NCBI RefSeq assembly: GCF_041908905.1
Contig: NZ_JAYREK010000008.1
Coordinates: forward strand, 1-64,000
Length of the DNA: 64,000 nucleotides
Direction of reading: 5' to 3'
DNA from: Zoogloea sp041908905
GTDB lineage: Bacteria > Pseudomonadota > Gammaproteobacteria > Burkholderiales > Rhodocyclaceae
The notes below the pieces were generated by a model. It was given only the letters and a program-made list of their open reading frames with translations. It had not been told where the DNA came from and ran no database searches. The position numbers and the translations under genes are program-made. Positions 41,257-51,389 of the stretch are shown one piece after another (positions within the stretch are counted from its first letter, which is position 1; each line of letters opens with the position of its first letter).

Positions 41257-42780
41257 TCATCCGGCAAGCGCCGGGAGCGTAAAACAGAACGTCGTCCCTT
41301 CGGGACCCGTGCGTTCGATCCACAAACGCCCTCCGTGATTCTCGATGATGGTCCGGCAGATCGGCAGCCCCAGGCCGACTCCGTCGGACTTGGTAGTGAG
41401 GAAGGGGACGAAGGGGTCGGCCAGGATGGCCTCGGCGAGGCCTGGCCCCCGGTCGGCGACCGCCAGCTCCACCCAGCCGTCGGCGGTGGGGCTGGCCGAG
41501 ATCCGCAGGCTGCGGTCGCCGTCGAGGGTACTCATCGCGTCGATGGCGTTGCGGATCAGGTTGGTCAGCACCTGTTCGAGCTGGACGTGGTCGGCAAGCA
41601 CCGGCGGCAGGCCATCGGCCATGTCGAGGACGACCCGGATGTTGTTGGCCCGCAGGTCGGGCTGCATCGAGCGGACGACGCTCCGCACGGCTTCGCCGAT
41701 GGTCACCGGACTGGTCACCGGCCGGCCCTTGCGGACGAAGCCGCGCACCCTGTGCACGATCTCGCCGGCGCGCAGGGCCTGCTGGGCGATCATCTGCAGC
41801 GGCTCCCGGAAGGGGTCGGCGAGGGCGCCCACGGCATCAAGCCGGCGCAGCACGAGGGCGCTGAAGTTGCGGATTGCCGTCAGGGGCTGGTTGAGCTCGT
41901 GGGCCAGGGCGGTCGCCATCTCGCCCATCTGGATGAGGCGGCCGGCCCGCGCCAGCTCCTGCTCGCGGCGCTTCTCGCGCTCGATGGCGAGGTAGCGGTC
42001 GTGCACGTCGCGGACGGTGCCGGTCATGCGCAGCGCCTTGCCGCTGGCGTTTCGCTCCATCACCTTGCCCCGCACCGCCACCCAGCGATAGCTGCCGTCC
42101 TCGCACAGCACGCGGAACTCGACGTCGGCGATCGCCTCCTGCCCGCGGATGTGGGCGTCGAACACCGCCATCGCCCGCCGCAGATCGGCCGGATGCAGGC
42201 GCTCGGGCCAGATGTCGTTGCCGCGCACGGGGCGGTTGCCGCACAGGCCGATGATGCTCCGGAAGGAAGCGCTGACGTAGATCTCGCCGCTGCAGACGTT
42301 CCAGTCCCAGCGGGCATCGCCATGGCCTTCGAGGGCAAAGCGCCACAGGCGCTCGGACTTCTGGAGGTTGTCGAGCTCGGCACGGGCGCCGCCGATGTCC
42401 CGGTGGGTGCCGACGAAACGCTGGGGATTGCCCGCCGCGTCCCGCTCGCAGACCCCGCCGCGGGCCTGGATCCAGTGATAGCGCCCGTCCTTGCCGAGCA
42501 GCCGGAACTCCGCCGCGTAGACCTCGGTGGCACCGTGGAGGCAGGCCTCGAGGCGGCGCAGGGCCTCGTCCCGGTCTTCGGGATGCAGCAGCCTGCGCCA
42601 TTCGAGGGCGGCGGTTTCCGCGGCGGAGTAGCCGAGCATGGCCCCCCACCGGGGCGACCGATACTGGCTGCCGCTGCGCAGATCCCAGTCCCACACCCCG
42701 TCGCCCGCCGCCTCGAGGGCCAGCCGCCAGCGCTCGCCGCCGTCGGCCGACGGCACCACGGGGGGCGGGGCGTCCGACAC
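41257..42780 (-). CDS. PAS-domain sensor histidine kinase (FixL-like)
   Basis: 507 residues, no membrane helix, so cytoplasmic. Two PAS/PAC units (LGYSAAETAALEWRRLLHPED... and FRSIIGLCGNRPVRG...), then HisKA ATALAHELNQPLTAIRNF (phospho-His in HELNQPL), and a HATPase with DHVQLEQVLTNLIRNAIDAM, ADRGPGL and GVGLGLPICRTIIENHGG. HELNQPLTAI is typical of FixL/DctB-type kinases paired with FixJ-like regulators. A haem-binding PAS cannot be shown. It starts a few bases after the ffh stop. Confidence 0.92.
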   Translation of the reverse strand: MSDAPPPVVPSADGGERWRLALEAAGDGVWDWDLRSGSQYRSPRWGAMLGYSAAETAALEWRRLLHPEDRDEALRRLEACLHGATEVYAAEFRLLGKDGRYHWIQARGGVCERDAAGNPQRFVGTHRDIGGARAELDNLQKSERLWRFALEGHGDARWDWNVCSGEIYVSASFRSIIGLCGNRPVRGNDIWPERLHPADLRRAMAVFDAHIRGQEAIADVEFRVLCEDGSYRWVAVRGKVMERNASGKALRMTGTVRDVHDRYLAIEREKRREQELARAGRLIQMGEMATALAHELNQPLTAIRNFSALVLRRLDAVGALADPFREPLQMIAQQALRAGEIVHRVRGFVRKGRPVTSPVTIGEAVRSVVRSMQPDLRANNIRVVLDMADGLPPVLADHVQLEQVLTNLIRNAIDAMSTLDGDRSLRISASPTADGWVELAVADRGPGLAEAILADPFVPFLTTKSDGVGLGLPICRTIIENHGGRLWIERTGPEGTTFCFTLPALAG

Positions 42781-42791
42781 GGCGCGTCCCG

Positions 42792-44153
42792 TCAGCGCAG
42801 GCCGCCGCCCGGCATCAGGCCCTTCATGGCACGCATCATCTTCTGCATGCCGCCCTTGGAAAACTGCTTCATCATCTTCTGGGTCTGCTCGAACTGGCTG
42901 AGCAGGCGGTTGACCTCCTGCACCGTCACGCCCGCCCCCGCGGCGATGCGGCGCTTGCGGGAGGCCTTGAGAAGCTCGGGCTTGGCGCGCTCGAGGGGCG
43001 TCATGGAGTTGATGATGCCCTCGATGCGCTTGACGGCCTTCTCCTCGACGCCGCCCTGGAGCTGGCCCGCGGCCTGGGCGAACTGGGCCGGCAGCTTGTC
43101 CATCAGGCTGCTGAGGCCGCCCATCTTCTTCATCTGGCCGAGCTGGTCCTTGAAGTCGTTGAGGTCGAAGCCCTTGCCGCTCTTGAGCTTCTGGGCGAAC
43201 TCCTTGGCCTTCTCCTCATCGACGCCGCGGCGCGCGTCCTCGACCAGCGACAAAATGTCGCCCATGCCGAGGATCCGGCTGGCCATCCGCTCGGGGTGGA
43301 ACTCCTCGAGCCCGGCGAGCTTCTCGCCGACGCCGGCAAACTTGAGCGGCTTGCCGGTGACGTGGCGCACCGACAGGGCCGCGCCGCCACGGGCGTCGCC
43401 GTCGAGCTTGGTGAGCACCACGCCGGTGAGGGGCAGCGCGTCGTTGAAGGCACGGGCGGTGTTGACCGCGTCCTGGCCGAGCATCGCGTCGACGACGAAC
43501 AGTGTCTCGATGGGCTTGACCGTGGCGTGGAGGGCCTGGATCTCCTCCATCATCGCCTGGTCGATGGCGAGCCGGCCGGCGGTATCGACGAGCAGCACGT
43601 CCATGTAGTGGCGGCGGGCGTAATCGACGGCGGCGAGGGCGATGTCGACGGGCTTCTGGTCGGGCGAGGACGGGAAGAACTCGACCCCCGCCTGCTGGGC
43701 GACGGTCTGCAGCTGGGCGATGGCCGCCGGGCGATAGACGTCGGTGGACACCACCATCACCTTCTTCTTCATCCGCTCGGAGAGCAGCTTGGCGAGCTTG
43801 CCGGTGGTGGTGGTCTTGCCGGCGCCCTGCAGGCCGGCCATCAGGATGATCGCCGGGGGCTGGGTGGCGAGGTTGAGGCCCGCGTGGGCGCCGCCCATGA
43901 GGTCGGTGAGCTCGCGGTGCACCACCCCGACCAGGGCCTGGCCGGGAGTGAGGGAGCTCAGCACCTCGGTGCCGACGGCCTTTTCCTTGACCCGGGCGAT
44001 GAAGTCCTTGACCACCGGCAGGGCCACGTCGGCCTCCAGCAGGGCCATGCGGACTTCCCGCAGGGCGTCCTGGATGTTGTCTTCGGTGAGTCGGGCCTGG
44101 CCGCGCAGGGTCTTGACGACCTTGGCCAGTCGCGTAGTGAGGTTGTCCAGCAT
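42792..44153 (-). CDS. ffh: Signal recognition particle protein Ffh
   Basis: 453 residues from the ATG at 44153. N domain, G domain with GLQGAGKTTTTGKLA, VDTAGRLAIDQ and TKLDGDARGG, and a Met-rich M domain (MKKMGGLSSLMDKLP ... MMRAMKGLMPGGG) binding 4.5S RNA and signal sequences. Essential for co-translational targeting. Divergent from the CcsA-like gene with a 38-bp gap that must hold both promoters or one extended region. Confidence 0.97.
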   Translation of the reverse strand: MLDNLTTRLAKVVKTLRGQARLTEDNIQDALREVRMALLEADVALPVVKDFIARVKEKAVGTEVLSSLTPGQALVGVVHRELTDLMGGAHAGLNLATQPPAIILMAGLQGAGKTTTTGKLAKLLSERMKKKVMVVSTDVYRPAAIAQLQTVAQQAGVEFFPSSPDQKPVDIALAAVDYARRHYMDVLLVDTAGRLAIDQAMMEEIQALHATVKPIETLFVVDAMLGQDAVNTARAFNDALPLTGVVLTKLDGDARGGAALSVRHVTGKPLKFAGVGEKLAGLEEFHPERMASRILGMGDILSLVEDARRGVDEEKAKEFAQKLKSGKGFDLNDFKDQLGQMKKMGGLSSLMDKLPAQFAQAAGQLQGGVEEKAVKRIEGIINSMTPLERAKPELLKASRKRRIAAGAGVTVQEVNRLLSQFEQTQKMMKQFSKGGMQKMMRAMKGLMPGGGLR

Positions 44154-44191
44154 GATGGTCTGTAGCCGAGGGCTTGGAGTAAACTTGCGAA

Positions 44192-45019
44192 ATGCCTGCG
44201 ATTCTACTTCATCTGCTCCCCGCCACCCTGTACACCGCGCTGGGCGTGCATTTCTGGCACAGTCGCTGGCACGCGCCGGCCCTGGCGACCCGCCCCGGCC
44301 TGCGCCCATGGGAGCGCACCCTGATGCTCGTGGCCCTGCTCGCCCACGGCTTTGCGCTGCACGGCGTGTTCTTCTCGCCCGAGGGCATCCACTTCGGCTT
44401 CAGCCTGGCCCTGTCGCTGATGATGTGGCTGGCGATGCTGTTCTACTGGATCGAGAGCCTCTACGCCCGCCTCGAGGGGCTGCAGACCCTGTCCATGCCG
44501 CTGGCGGCGCTGTGCTCGCTGCTGCCGGCCTTCTTCCCCGACCCGCACCTGCTCGCCAACGCCGGCAGCCCGCTGTTCCGCGCCCACTTCGTGGTCGCGA
44601 TGCTGGCCTACAGCCTGTTCACACTGGCGGCCCTCCACGCGGTGCTGATGGCGGTGGCCGAAAAGCGCCTGCACGGCGCCCGCCTCAGCCGGGCCTTCGC
44701 GGCGCTGCCGCCGCTGCTCACCATGGAGACCCTGCTGTTCCGCCTGATCGGCATTGCCTTCGTGCTGCTGACCCTCACCGTGGGCTCCGGCGTGCTGTTC
44801 TCCGAGGCCCTGTTCGGCAAGGCCTTCCGGCTCGACCACAAGACCGTCTTCGCGATCATCTCGTGGCTGCTCTTCGGCAGCCTGCTGGTCGGCCGGCACA
44901 TGTGGGGCTGGCGGGGCCGCAAGGCCCAGTACTGGACGCTGGCCGGCTTCGTGGCGCTGATGCTGGCCTACGTGGGCAGCCGTTTCGTCGCCGAGGTCGT
45001 GCTCGGGCGCGGCGCCTGA
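44192..45019 (+). CDS. CcsA-like inner-membrane protein (YpjD/CorE type)
   Basis: 275 residues, eight helices. Belongs to the cytochrome c assembly protein family (Cytochrom_C_asm) but lacks the full WWD motif; it has SLALSLMMWLAMLFYWIESL, the FRAHFVVAMLAYSLFTLAALHA region and RHMWGWRGRKAQYWTLAGF near the end. Such ffh-linked copies are called YpjD or HemX-like; role uncertain, possibly haem or metal related. It precedes the CorC-type gene by 24 bp. Confidence 0.87.
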   Translation: MPAILLHLLPATLYTALGVHFWHSRWHAPALATRPGLRPWERTLMLVALLAHGFALHGVFFSPEGIHFGFSLALSLMMWLAMLFYWIESLYARLEGLQTLSMPLAALCSLLPAFFPDPHLLANAGSPLFRAHFVVAMLAYSLFTLAALHAVLMAVAEKRLHGARLSRAFAALPPLLTMETLLFRLIGIAFVLLTLTVGSGVLFSEALFGKAFRLDHKTVFAIISWLLFGSLLVGRHMWGWRGRKAQYWTLAGFVALMLAYVGSRFVAEVVLGRGA

Positions 45020-45043
45020 GCGGCCCCGACGCCCCGCCGCACA

Positions 45044-46318
45044 GTGGAAAACGTTCCGCTCTCCGTCCAGTCGCTGATCCTCGTCACGCTGCTCGCGCTG
45101 TCGGGTTTCTTCTCGATGGCCGAAACCTCCATGATGGCGGCCAACCGCTACCGCCTGCGCTCGGCCGCCAGCCTGGGCTCCCGCGGGGCACGGCTGGCCC
45201 TGACGCTGCTCGACCAGACCGACAAGCTGCTCGGCATCATCCTGCTGTGCAACAACCTCGTGAACGCCGCCGCCGCGACCCTGGTCAGCGTCATCACGAT
45301 CCAGCTCTTCGGCAACGAGGAGTGGGTGCTCGGCGTGAGCACCCTGGGGGTCACCTTCCTGATCCTGGTGTTCTCCGAGATCACCCCCAAGGTGATCGGC
45401 GCCAACCACGCCAACCGGCTGGCCTGCGTCGTCAGCTACCCGCTCACCGGGCTGCTGAAGGGGCTGTATTTCGTGGTGTGGTTCGTGAACCTCTTCGTGG
45501 CCGGGCTGCTCGGCCTGCTGCGCCTGCGCGACGCAGGCGACGGCACCAGCCAGAACCTGTCCACCGAAGAGCTGCGCACCATGGTGCTCGAATCCGGCGC
45601 CTTCATCCCGCCCAAGCACCGCAGCATCCTTGTGAACCTGTTCGAGCTGGAGGACATCACCGTCGAGGACGTGATGACCCCGCGCAACCAGATCGAAGCG
45701 GTGAACATCGCGGAGCCGATGGAGGTCATCCAGGGCCACCTGGCAACCTGCTACCACACCCGCCAGCCGGTCTTCGACGGCGAGATGAACGCGGTGATCG
45801 GCGTGCTCCACGTGCGCCGCCTGCTCGCCCACAGCTTCGAGAACCGCCTGTCGGTGGCCGACATCCGCGAGCTGCTGACCCGGCCCTACTTCATCCCGGC
45901 CAGCACGCCGATCTACTCCCAGCTGCAGTTCTTCCAGGAGAACCGCGAGCGCCTCGGCCTGGTGGTGGACGAATACGGCGAGCTGCTCGGCCTCGTCACC
46001 CTCGAGGACATCATCGAGGAGCTGATCGGCAAGTTCACCACCCGCCGCCCCGACGCCGCCGAGCGCCTGCGCTGGGGCGAGGACGGCAGCGTGATCGCCG
46101 ACGGCAGCCAGCACCTGCGCGACCTCAACCGCAAGCTCGGCCTCGACCTGCCGGTGGACGGCCCCAAGACCCTCAACGGGCTGGTCCTCGAACATCTCCA
46201 GGACATCCCCGAATCCGGCCTGTCGGTACGCATCGCCGGCGTGCCCATGGAGGTCGTCCAGGCGGAGGACCGCCGGATCAAGACCGTGAGAATATTCCGC
46301 CCGCAAAACCCGAAATAA
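45044..46318 (+). CDS. CNNM/CorC-HlyC family membrane protein (CBS pair)
   Basis: 424 residues, GTG start. N-terminal DUF21/CNNM domain with three to four helices (FFSMAETSMMAANRYRLRS), a CBS pair (VEDVMTPRNQIEAV; VVDEYGELLGLVTLEDIIEE), and a C-terminal CorC_HlyC domain. The family is linked to Mg2+/Co2+ efflux or homeostasis. ypjD-corC after ffh is a frequent proteobacterial order, here leading to pilB. Confidence 0.93.
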   Translation: MENVPLSVQSLILVTLLALSGFFSMAETSMMAANRYRLRSAASLGSRGARLALTLLDQTDKLLGIILLCNNLVNAAAATLVSVITIQLFGNEEWVLGVSTLGVTFLILVFSEITPKVIGANHANRLACVVSYPLTGLLKGLYFVVWFVNLFVAGLLGLLRLRDAGDGTSQNLSTEELRTMVLESGAFIPPKHRSILVNLFELEDITVEDVMTPRNQIEAVNIAEPMEVIQGHLATCYHTRQPVFDGEMNAVIGVLHVRRLLAHSFENRLSVADIRELLTRPYFIPASTPIYSQLQFFQENRERLGLVVDEYGELLGLVTLEDIIEELIGKFTTRRPDAAERLRWGEDGSVIADGSQHLRDLNRKLGLDLPVDGPKTLNGLVLEHLQDIPESGLSVRIAGVPMEVVQAEDRRIKTVRIFRPQNPK

Positions 46319-46408
46319 ACAGAGAATGTAGCGCGGGTTTACAAGCCCTCGCACCGGCGGCATGATCGCCGCACCTTTCAGGCACACCCCCACTTCAGAC
46401 GTTCCGGC

Positions 46409-48121
<1,713 letters not shown>

Positions 48122-48143
48122 TCGCCCCACGCGGAAACAACCG

Positions 48144-49388
48144 ATGGCCACTGCACCCACCAAAAAAACACCTGCCCGCAGCACCAACGCCGTTCGCGAA
48201 CACCTCTTCGTCTGGGAGGGGAAGGACAAGACCGGCAAGATCATCCGCGGCGAAATGCGCGCCACGACCGAGAACGTCGTGCAAACGGTGCTGCGCCGCC
48301 AGGGCATCCTGGCCCACAAGATCCGCAAGCAGGCCTTCGCCCGCGGGCGCAAGATCGAAGACAAGGACATCGCGCTGTTCACCCGCCAGCTCGCAACCAT
48401 GATGCGTTCGGGCGTGCCGCTGCTGCAATCCTTCGACATCGCCATCAAGGGCTGCGGCAACCCCTCGCTGGCCCGCCTGCTCAACGACGTGCGCGCCAAC
48501 GTCGAGACCGGCAGCAGCCTCTCCCAGGCCTTCCGGCGCCACCCCGACCACTTCGACGCGCTGTTCTGCAACCTCGTCGCCGCCGGCGAACAGGCCGGTA
48601 TCCTCGACGCCCTGCTCGATCGCCTGGCCACCTACAAAGAAAAGATCCTCGCGATCAAGAGCAAGATCAAGTCGGCCCTGTTCTACCCGATCTCGGTGGT
48701 CGTGGTGGCGGCCCTCGTGGTCTCGGTGATGATGCTGTTCGTGGTGCCCGAGTTCAAGAAGGTCTTCGCCAGCTTCGGCGCCGACCTGCCGGCACCGACC
48801 ATGCTGGTCATCGCCGTCTCCGACTTCTTCGTCGAATACTGGTACATCGGCTTCGGGCTGATCTTCGGCGCCATCATCGGCATCTCGTACACCTACAAGC
48901 ATTCGCCCCAGATGCAGGCCACCGTCGACCGCCTCACGCTGCAGGTCCCGGTGATCGGCGACGTGATCCGCAAGGCCACCATCGCCCGCTGGACGCGCAC
49001 CCTGTCCACGATGTTCGCCGCCGGCGTGCCCCTCGTCGAAGCCCTCGACTCGGTGGGCGGCGCGTCGGGCAACGTGGTTTACAAGAACGCCACCAAGCAG
49101 ATCCAGTCCGACGTGAGCACCGGCACCAGCCTCACGGTTGCCATGCAGAACGCCCTGGTCTTCCCGACCATGGTGATCCAGATGGTCTCCATCGGCGAGG
49201 AATCCGGCCAGCTCGACTCCATGCTCAGCAAGGTGGCCGACTTCTTCGAGCGCGAGGTGGATGACGCCGTCGCCGGCCTCAGCCAGCTGCTCGAGCCGAT
49301 GATCATGGTCTTCCTCGGCGTGGTGATCGGCGGCCTCGTGGTCGCGATGTACCTGCCGATCTTCAAGCTCGGCGCGGTGGTCGGCTGA
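48144..49388 (+). CDS. pilC: Type IV pilus inner-membrane platform protein PilC
   Basis: 414 residues with two T2SSF/GspF domains (FTRQLATMMRSGVPLLQSF and RWTRTLSTMFAAGVPLVEAL) and three membrane helices. Anchors PilB and the growing pilus. It follows pilB by 22 bp and precedes pilD by 25 bp. Confidence 0.97.
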   Translation: MATAPTKKTPARSTNAVREHLFVWEGKDKTGKIIRGEMRATTENVVQTVLRRQGILAHKIRKQAFARGRKIEDKDIALFTRQLATMMRSGVPLLQSFDIAIKGCGNPSLARLLNDVRANVETGSSLSQAFRRHPDHFDALFCNLVAAGEQAGILDALLDRLATYKEKILAIKSKIKSALFYPISVVVVAALVVSVMMLFVVPEFKKVFASFGADLPAPTMLVIAVSDFFVEYWYIGFGLIFGAIIGISYTYKHSPQMQATVDRLTLQVPVIGDVIRKATIARWTRTLSTMFAAGVPLVEALDSVGGASGNVVYKNATKQIQSDVSTGTSLTVAMQNALVFPTMVIQMVSIGEESGQLDSMLSKVADFFEREVDDAVAGLSQLLEPMIMVFLGVVIGGLVVAMYLPIFKLGAVVG

Positions 49389-49413
49389 TGCCCCGCAGCC
49401 TCCGGAAGGCATC

Positions 49414-50262
49414 ATGAACCTCCTCGGGGATCCGGCCGTGTTCGCGGCCCTGTGCACCCTGCTCGGCCTGTTCATCGGCAGCTTCCTCAACGTGGTCATC
49501 CACCGCCTGCCGGTGATGATGGAGCGCGAATGGCAGGCCGAAGCCGCCAGCCTGCGGGGTGAGGAGCCGGGCGAGGCCCCGGCCCTCAACCTCGCCACGC
49601 CGCGCTCCCGCTGCCCCCACTGCGGCCACCCGATCAGCGCCTTCGAGAACATCCCGGTGGTCAGCTACCTGCTGCTGCGGGGCCGCTGCCGCCATTGCAG
49701 CGCCCCCATCGGCGTACGCTACCCGCTGGTGGAGATCGCCTGCGCGGCGCTGTCGGGCTTCACCGCGCTGCACTTCGGCTACAGCCTGGCGGGCGCCGGC
49801 GCGCTGGTCTTCCTGTGGGCGATGATCGCCCTGTGCTTCATCGACCTCGACACCCAGCTGCTGCCCGACAGCATCACCCTGCCCCTGCTGTGGCTCGGCC
49901 TGCTGCTCAACCTCGACGGCACCTTCACCGACATCAACGGCGCGGTGATCGGCGCGGCGGCCGGCTACCTCGCCCTGTGGTCGGTGTTCTGGCTGTTCAA
50001 GCTCGCCACCGGCAAGGAGGGCATGGGCTACGGTGACTTCAAGCTGCTCGCCGCCATCGGGGCCTGGCTCGGCTGGCAGATCCTCCCGCTGACCATCCTG
50101 CTGTCGTCCCTGGTGGGGGCCGTGGTCGGCATCGCGCTCATCGTGCTGCGCCGGCACGGACGGGAGATCCCGATCCCCTTCGGGCCCTACCTGGCCGCGG
50201 CCGGGCTGCTCGCCCTCTACTGGGGCAAACCCCTCACCGAGGCCTACCTGGGCCTGCTCTGA
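49414..50262 (+). CDS. pilD: Type IV prepilin peptidase/N-methyltransferase PilD
   Basis: 282 residues, eight helices. N-terminal cytoplasmic methyltransferase-type domain with a zinc tetracysteine (CPHCGHPI ... CRHC), and the aspartyl protease pair in CFIDLDTQLLPD and GMGYGDFKLLAA. Cleaves and methylates prepilins and pseudopilins. Last gene of the pil operon; coaE, which often follows pilD, is absent here and an FmdB-type gene is next. Confidence 0.97.
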   Translation: MNLLGDPAVFAALCTLLGLFIGSFLNVVIHRLPVMMEREWQAEAASLRGEEPGEAPALNLATPRSRCPHCGHPISAFENIPVVSYLLLRGRCRHCSAPIGVRYPLVEIACAALSGFTALHFGYSLAGAGALVFLWAMIALCFIDLDTQLLPDSITLPLLWLGLLLNLDGTFTDINGAVIGAAAGYLALWSVFWLFKLATGKEGMGYGDFKLLAAIGAWLGWQILPLTILLSSLVGAVVGIALIVLRRHGREIPIPFGPYLAAAGLLALYWGKPLTEAYLGLL

Positions 50263-50410
50263 CGACCCGCGCCGCAAGTCGGCACAGGCATCGGCGGCGC
50301 AGCGGGTGCTTGAAAAGCAGTGTCGCGCCCCCATTTTCTACAGACCGGGTCTGTTTCGCCCGATGTTGCGATGCGCTAAACTTCGCCCAACTGACTTTCC
50401 GGAGCTCGTC

Positions 50411-50677
50411 ATGCCCATCTACGAGTATCGCTGCAGCGCCTGCGGCCATCAAAAAGACCACCTCCAAAAAATGAGCGACGCCCCGCTCACCACCTGCCCC
50501 GCCTGTGGCGCCGAAGCCTATTCCAAGCAGCTCTCGGCCGCCGGCTTCCAGTTGAAGGGCAGCGGCTGGTACGCCACCGACTTCAAGGGTGGCAGCGGCT
50601 CCAGCCCCAAAACCGAGGCCAAGAGCGAGAGCGCGGCCCCGGCGACTCCCTGTGGCGGCAGCTGCGCCTGCCACTGA
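50411..50677 (+). CDS. FmdB-family zinc-ribbon protein
   Basis: 88 residues from the ATG at 50411 with GGAG upstream. MPIYEYRCSACGHQKD followed by TCPACG gives the C4 zinc ribbon of putative regulatory protein FmdB; the C-terminus is Ser/Ala-rich and ends in a CGGSCACH cluster. Function unknown; sits at the head of the FmdB-DUF502-aspS group conserved in betaproteobacteria. Confidence 0.92.
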   Translation: MPIYEYRCSACGHQKDHLQKMSDAPLTTCPACGAEAYSKQLSAAGFQLKGSGWYATDFKGGSGSSPKTEAKSESAAPATPCGGSCACH

Positions 50678-50702
50678 ACCAGGGCGCCCGCGAAACCGCT
50701 GA

Positions 50703-51335
50703 ATGAAAAAATACTTTGTCACCGGACTGCTGATCTGGATCCCGCTGGTCATCACCCTGATGGTGCTGGCCTGGGTGGTCAACACCCTAGACCAGATCCT
50801 CCTCATCGCACCGGCCGCAGTCCGGCCCGACGCCCTGCTGGGCTTCCACCTGCCCGGCGTGGGCGTCCTTGTCACGCTGCTGCTGATCCTGCTCACTGGC
50901 CTGGCCGCCGCCAACTTCGTCGGCCAGCGCCTGGTCGGCTTCTGGGAGGGCCTGCTGTCGCGGATCCCGGTGGTCAAGTCGATCTACTACAGCGTCAAGC
51001 AGGTCTCCGACACCCTGCTGTCCAGCAACGGCCAGGCCTTCCGCAAGGCCCTGCTGATCCAGTACCCCCACCAGGGCATCTGGACCATCGCCTTCCAGAC
51101 CGGCAAGCCCGGCGGTGACGCCGCCCGGCACCTGGGCGACGATTTCGTGAGCGTCTACGTGCCCACCACGCCCAACCCGACCTCCGGCTTCTTCCTGATG
51201 CTGCCGCGCAAGGACGCCATCGAGCTCGACATGAGCGTCGACGAAGCCCTCAAGTACATCATCTCGATGGGCGTGGTCGCGCCGCCGCCCTCCCGCACCG
51301 CCCATCACTCCCCGGCGGCCCTACTGAATCAATAA
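50703..51335 (+). CDS. DUF502 family membrane protein
   Basis: 210 residues. Starts MKKYFVTGLLIWIPLVITL, with two membrane helices (5-30 and 58-80), LLSRIPVVKSIYYSVKQVSD and YVPTTPNPTSGFFLMLP: the diagnostic DUF502 motifs. Inner membrane; function not established. Co-transcribed with the FmdB-type gene 25 bp upstream; a hairpin terminator separates it from aspS. Confidence 0.93.
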   Translation: MKKYFVTGLLIWIPLVITLMVLAWVVNTLDQILLIAPAAVRPDALLGFHLPGVGVLVTLLLILLTGLAAANFVGQRLVGFWEGLLSRIPVVKSIYYSVKQVSDTLLSSNGQAFRKALLIQYPHQGIWTIAFQTGKPGGDAARHLGDDFVSVYVPTTPNPTSGFFLMLPRKDAIELDMSVDEALKYIISMGVVAPPPSRTAHHSPAALLNQ

Positions 51336-51368
51336 ACGCGCCTGTCGGCCAGGCGTGTTCCGTTTTTT
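51336..51368 (+). terminator. Terminator between DUF502 gene and aspS
   Basis: ACGCGCCTG (51336-51344) pairs with CAGGCGTGT (51350-51358, one G-T), followed by TCCGTTTTTT just before aspS. Confidence 0.8.
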
Positions 51369-51389
51369 CCAGGAATAAAAGACCCCACC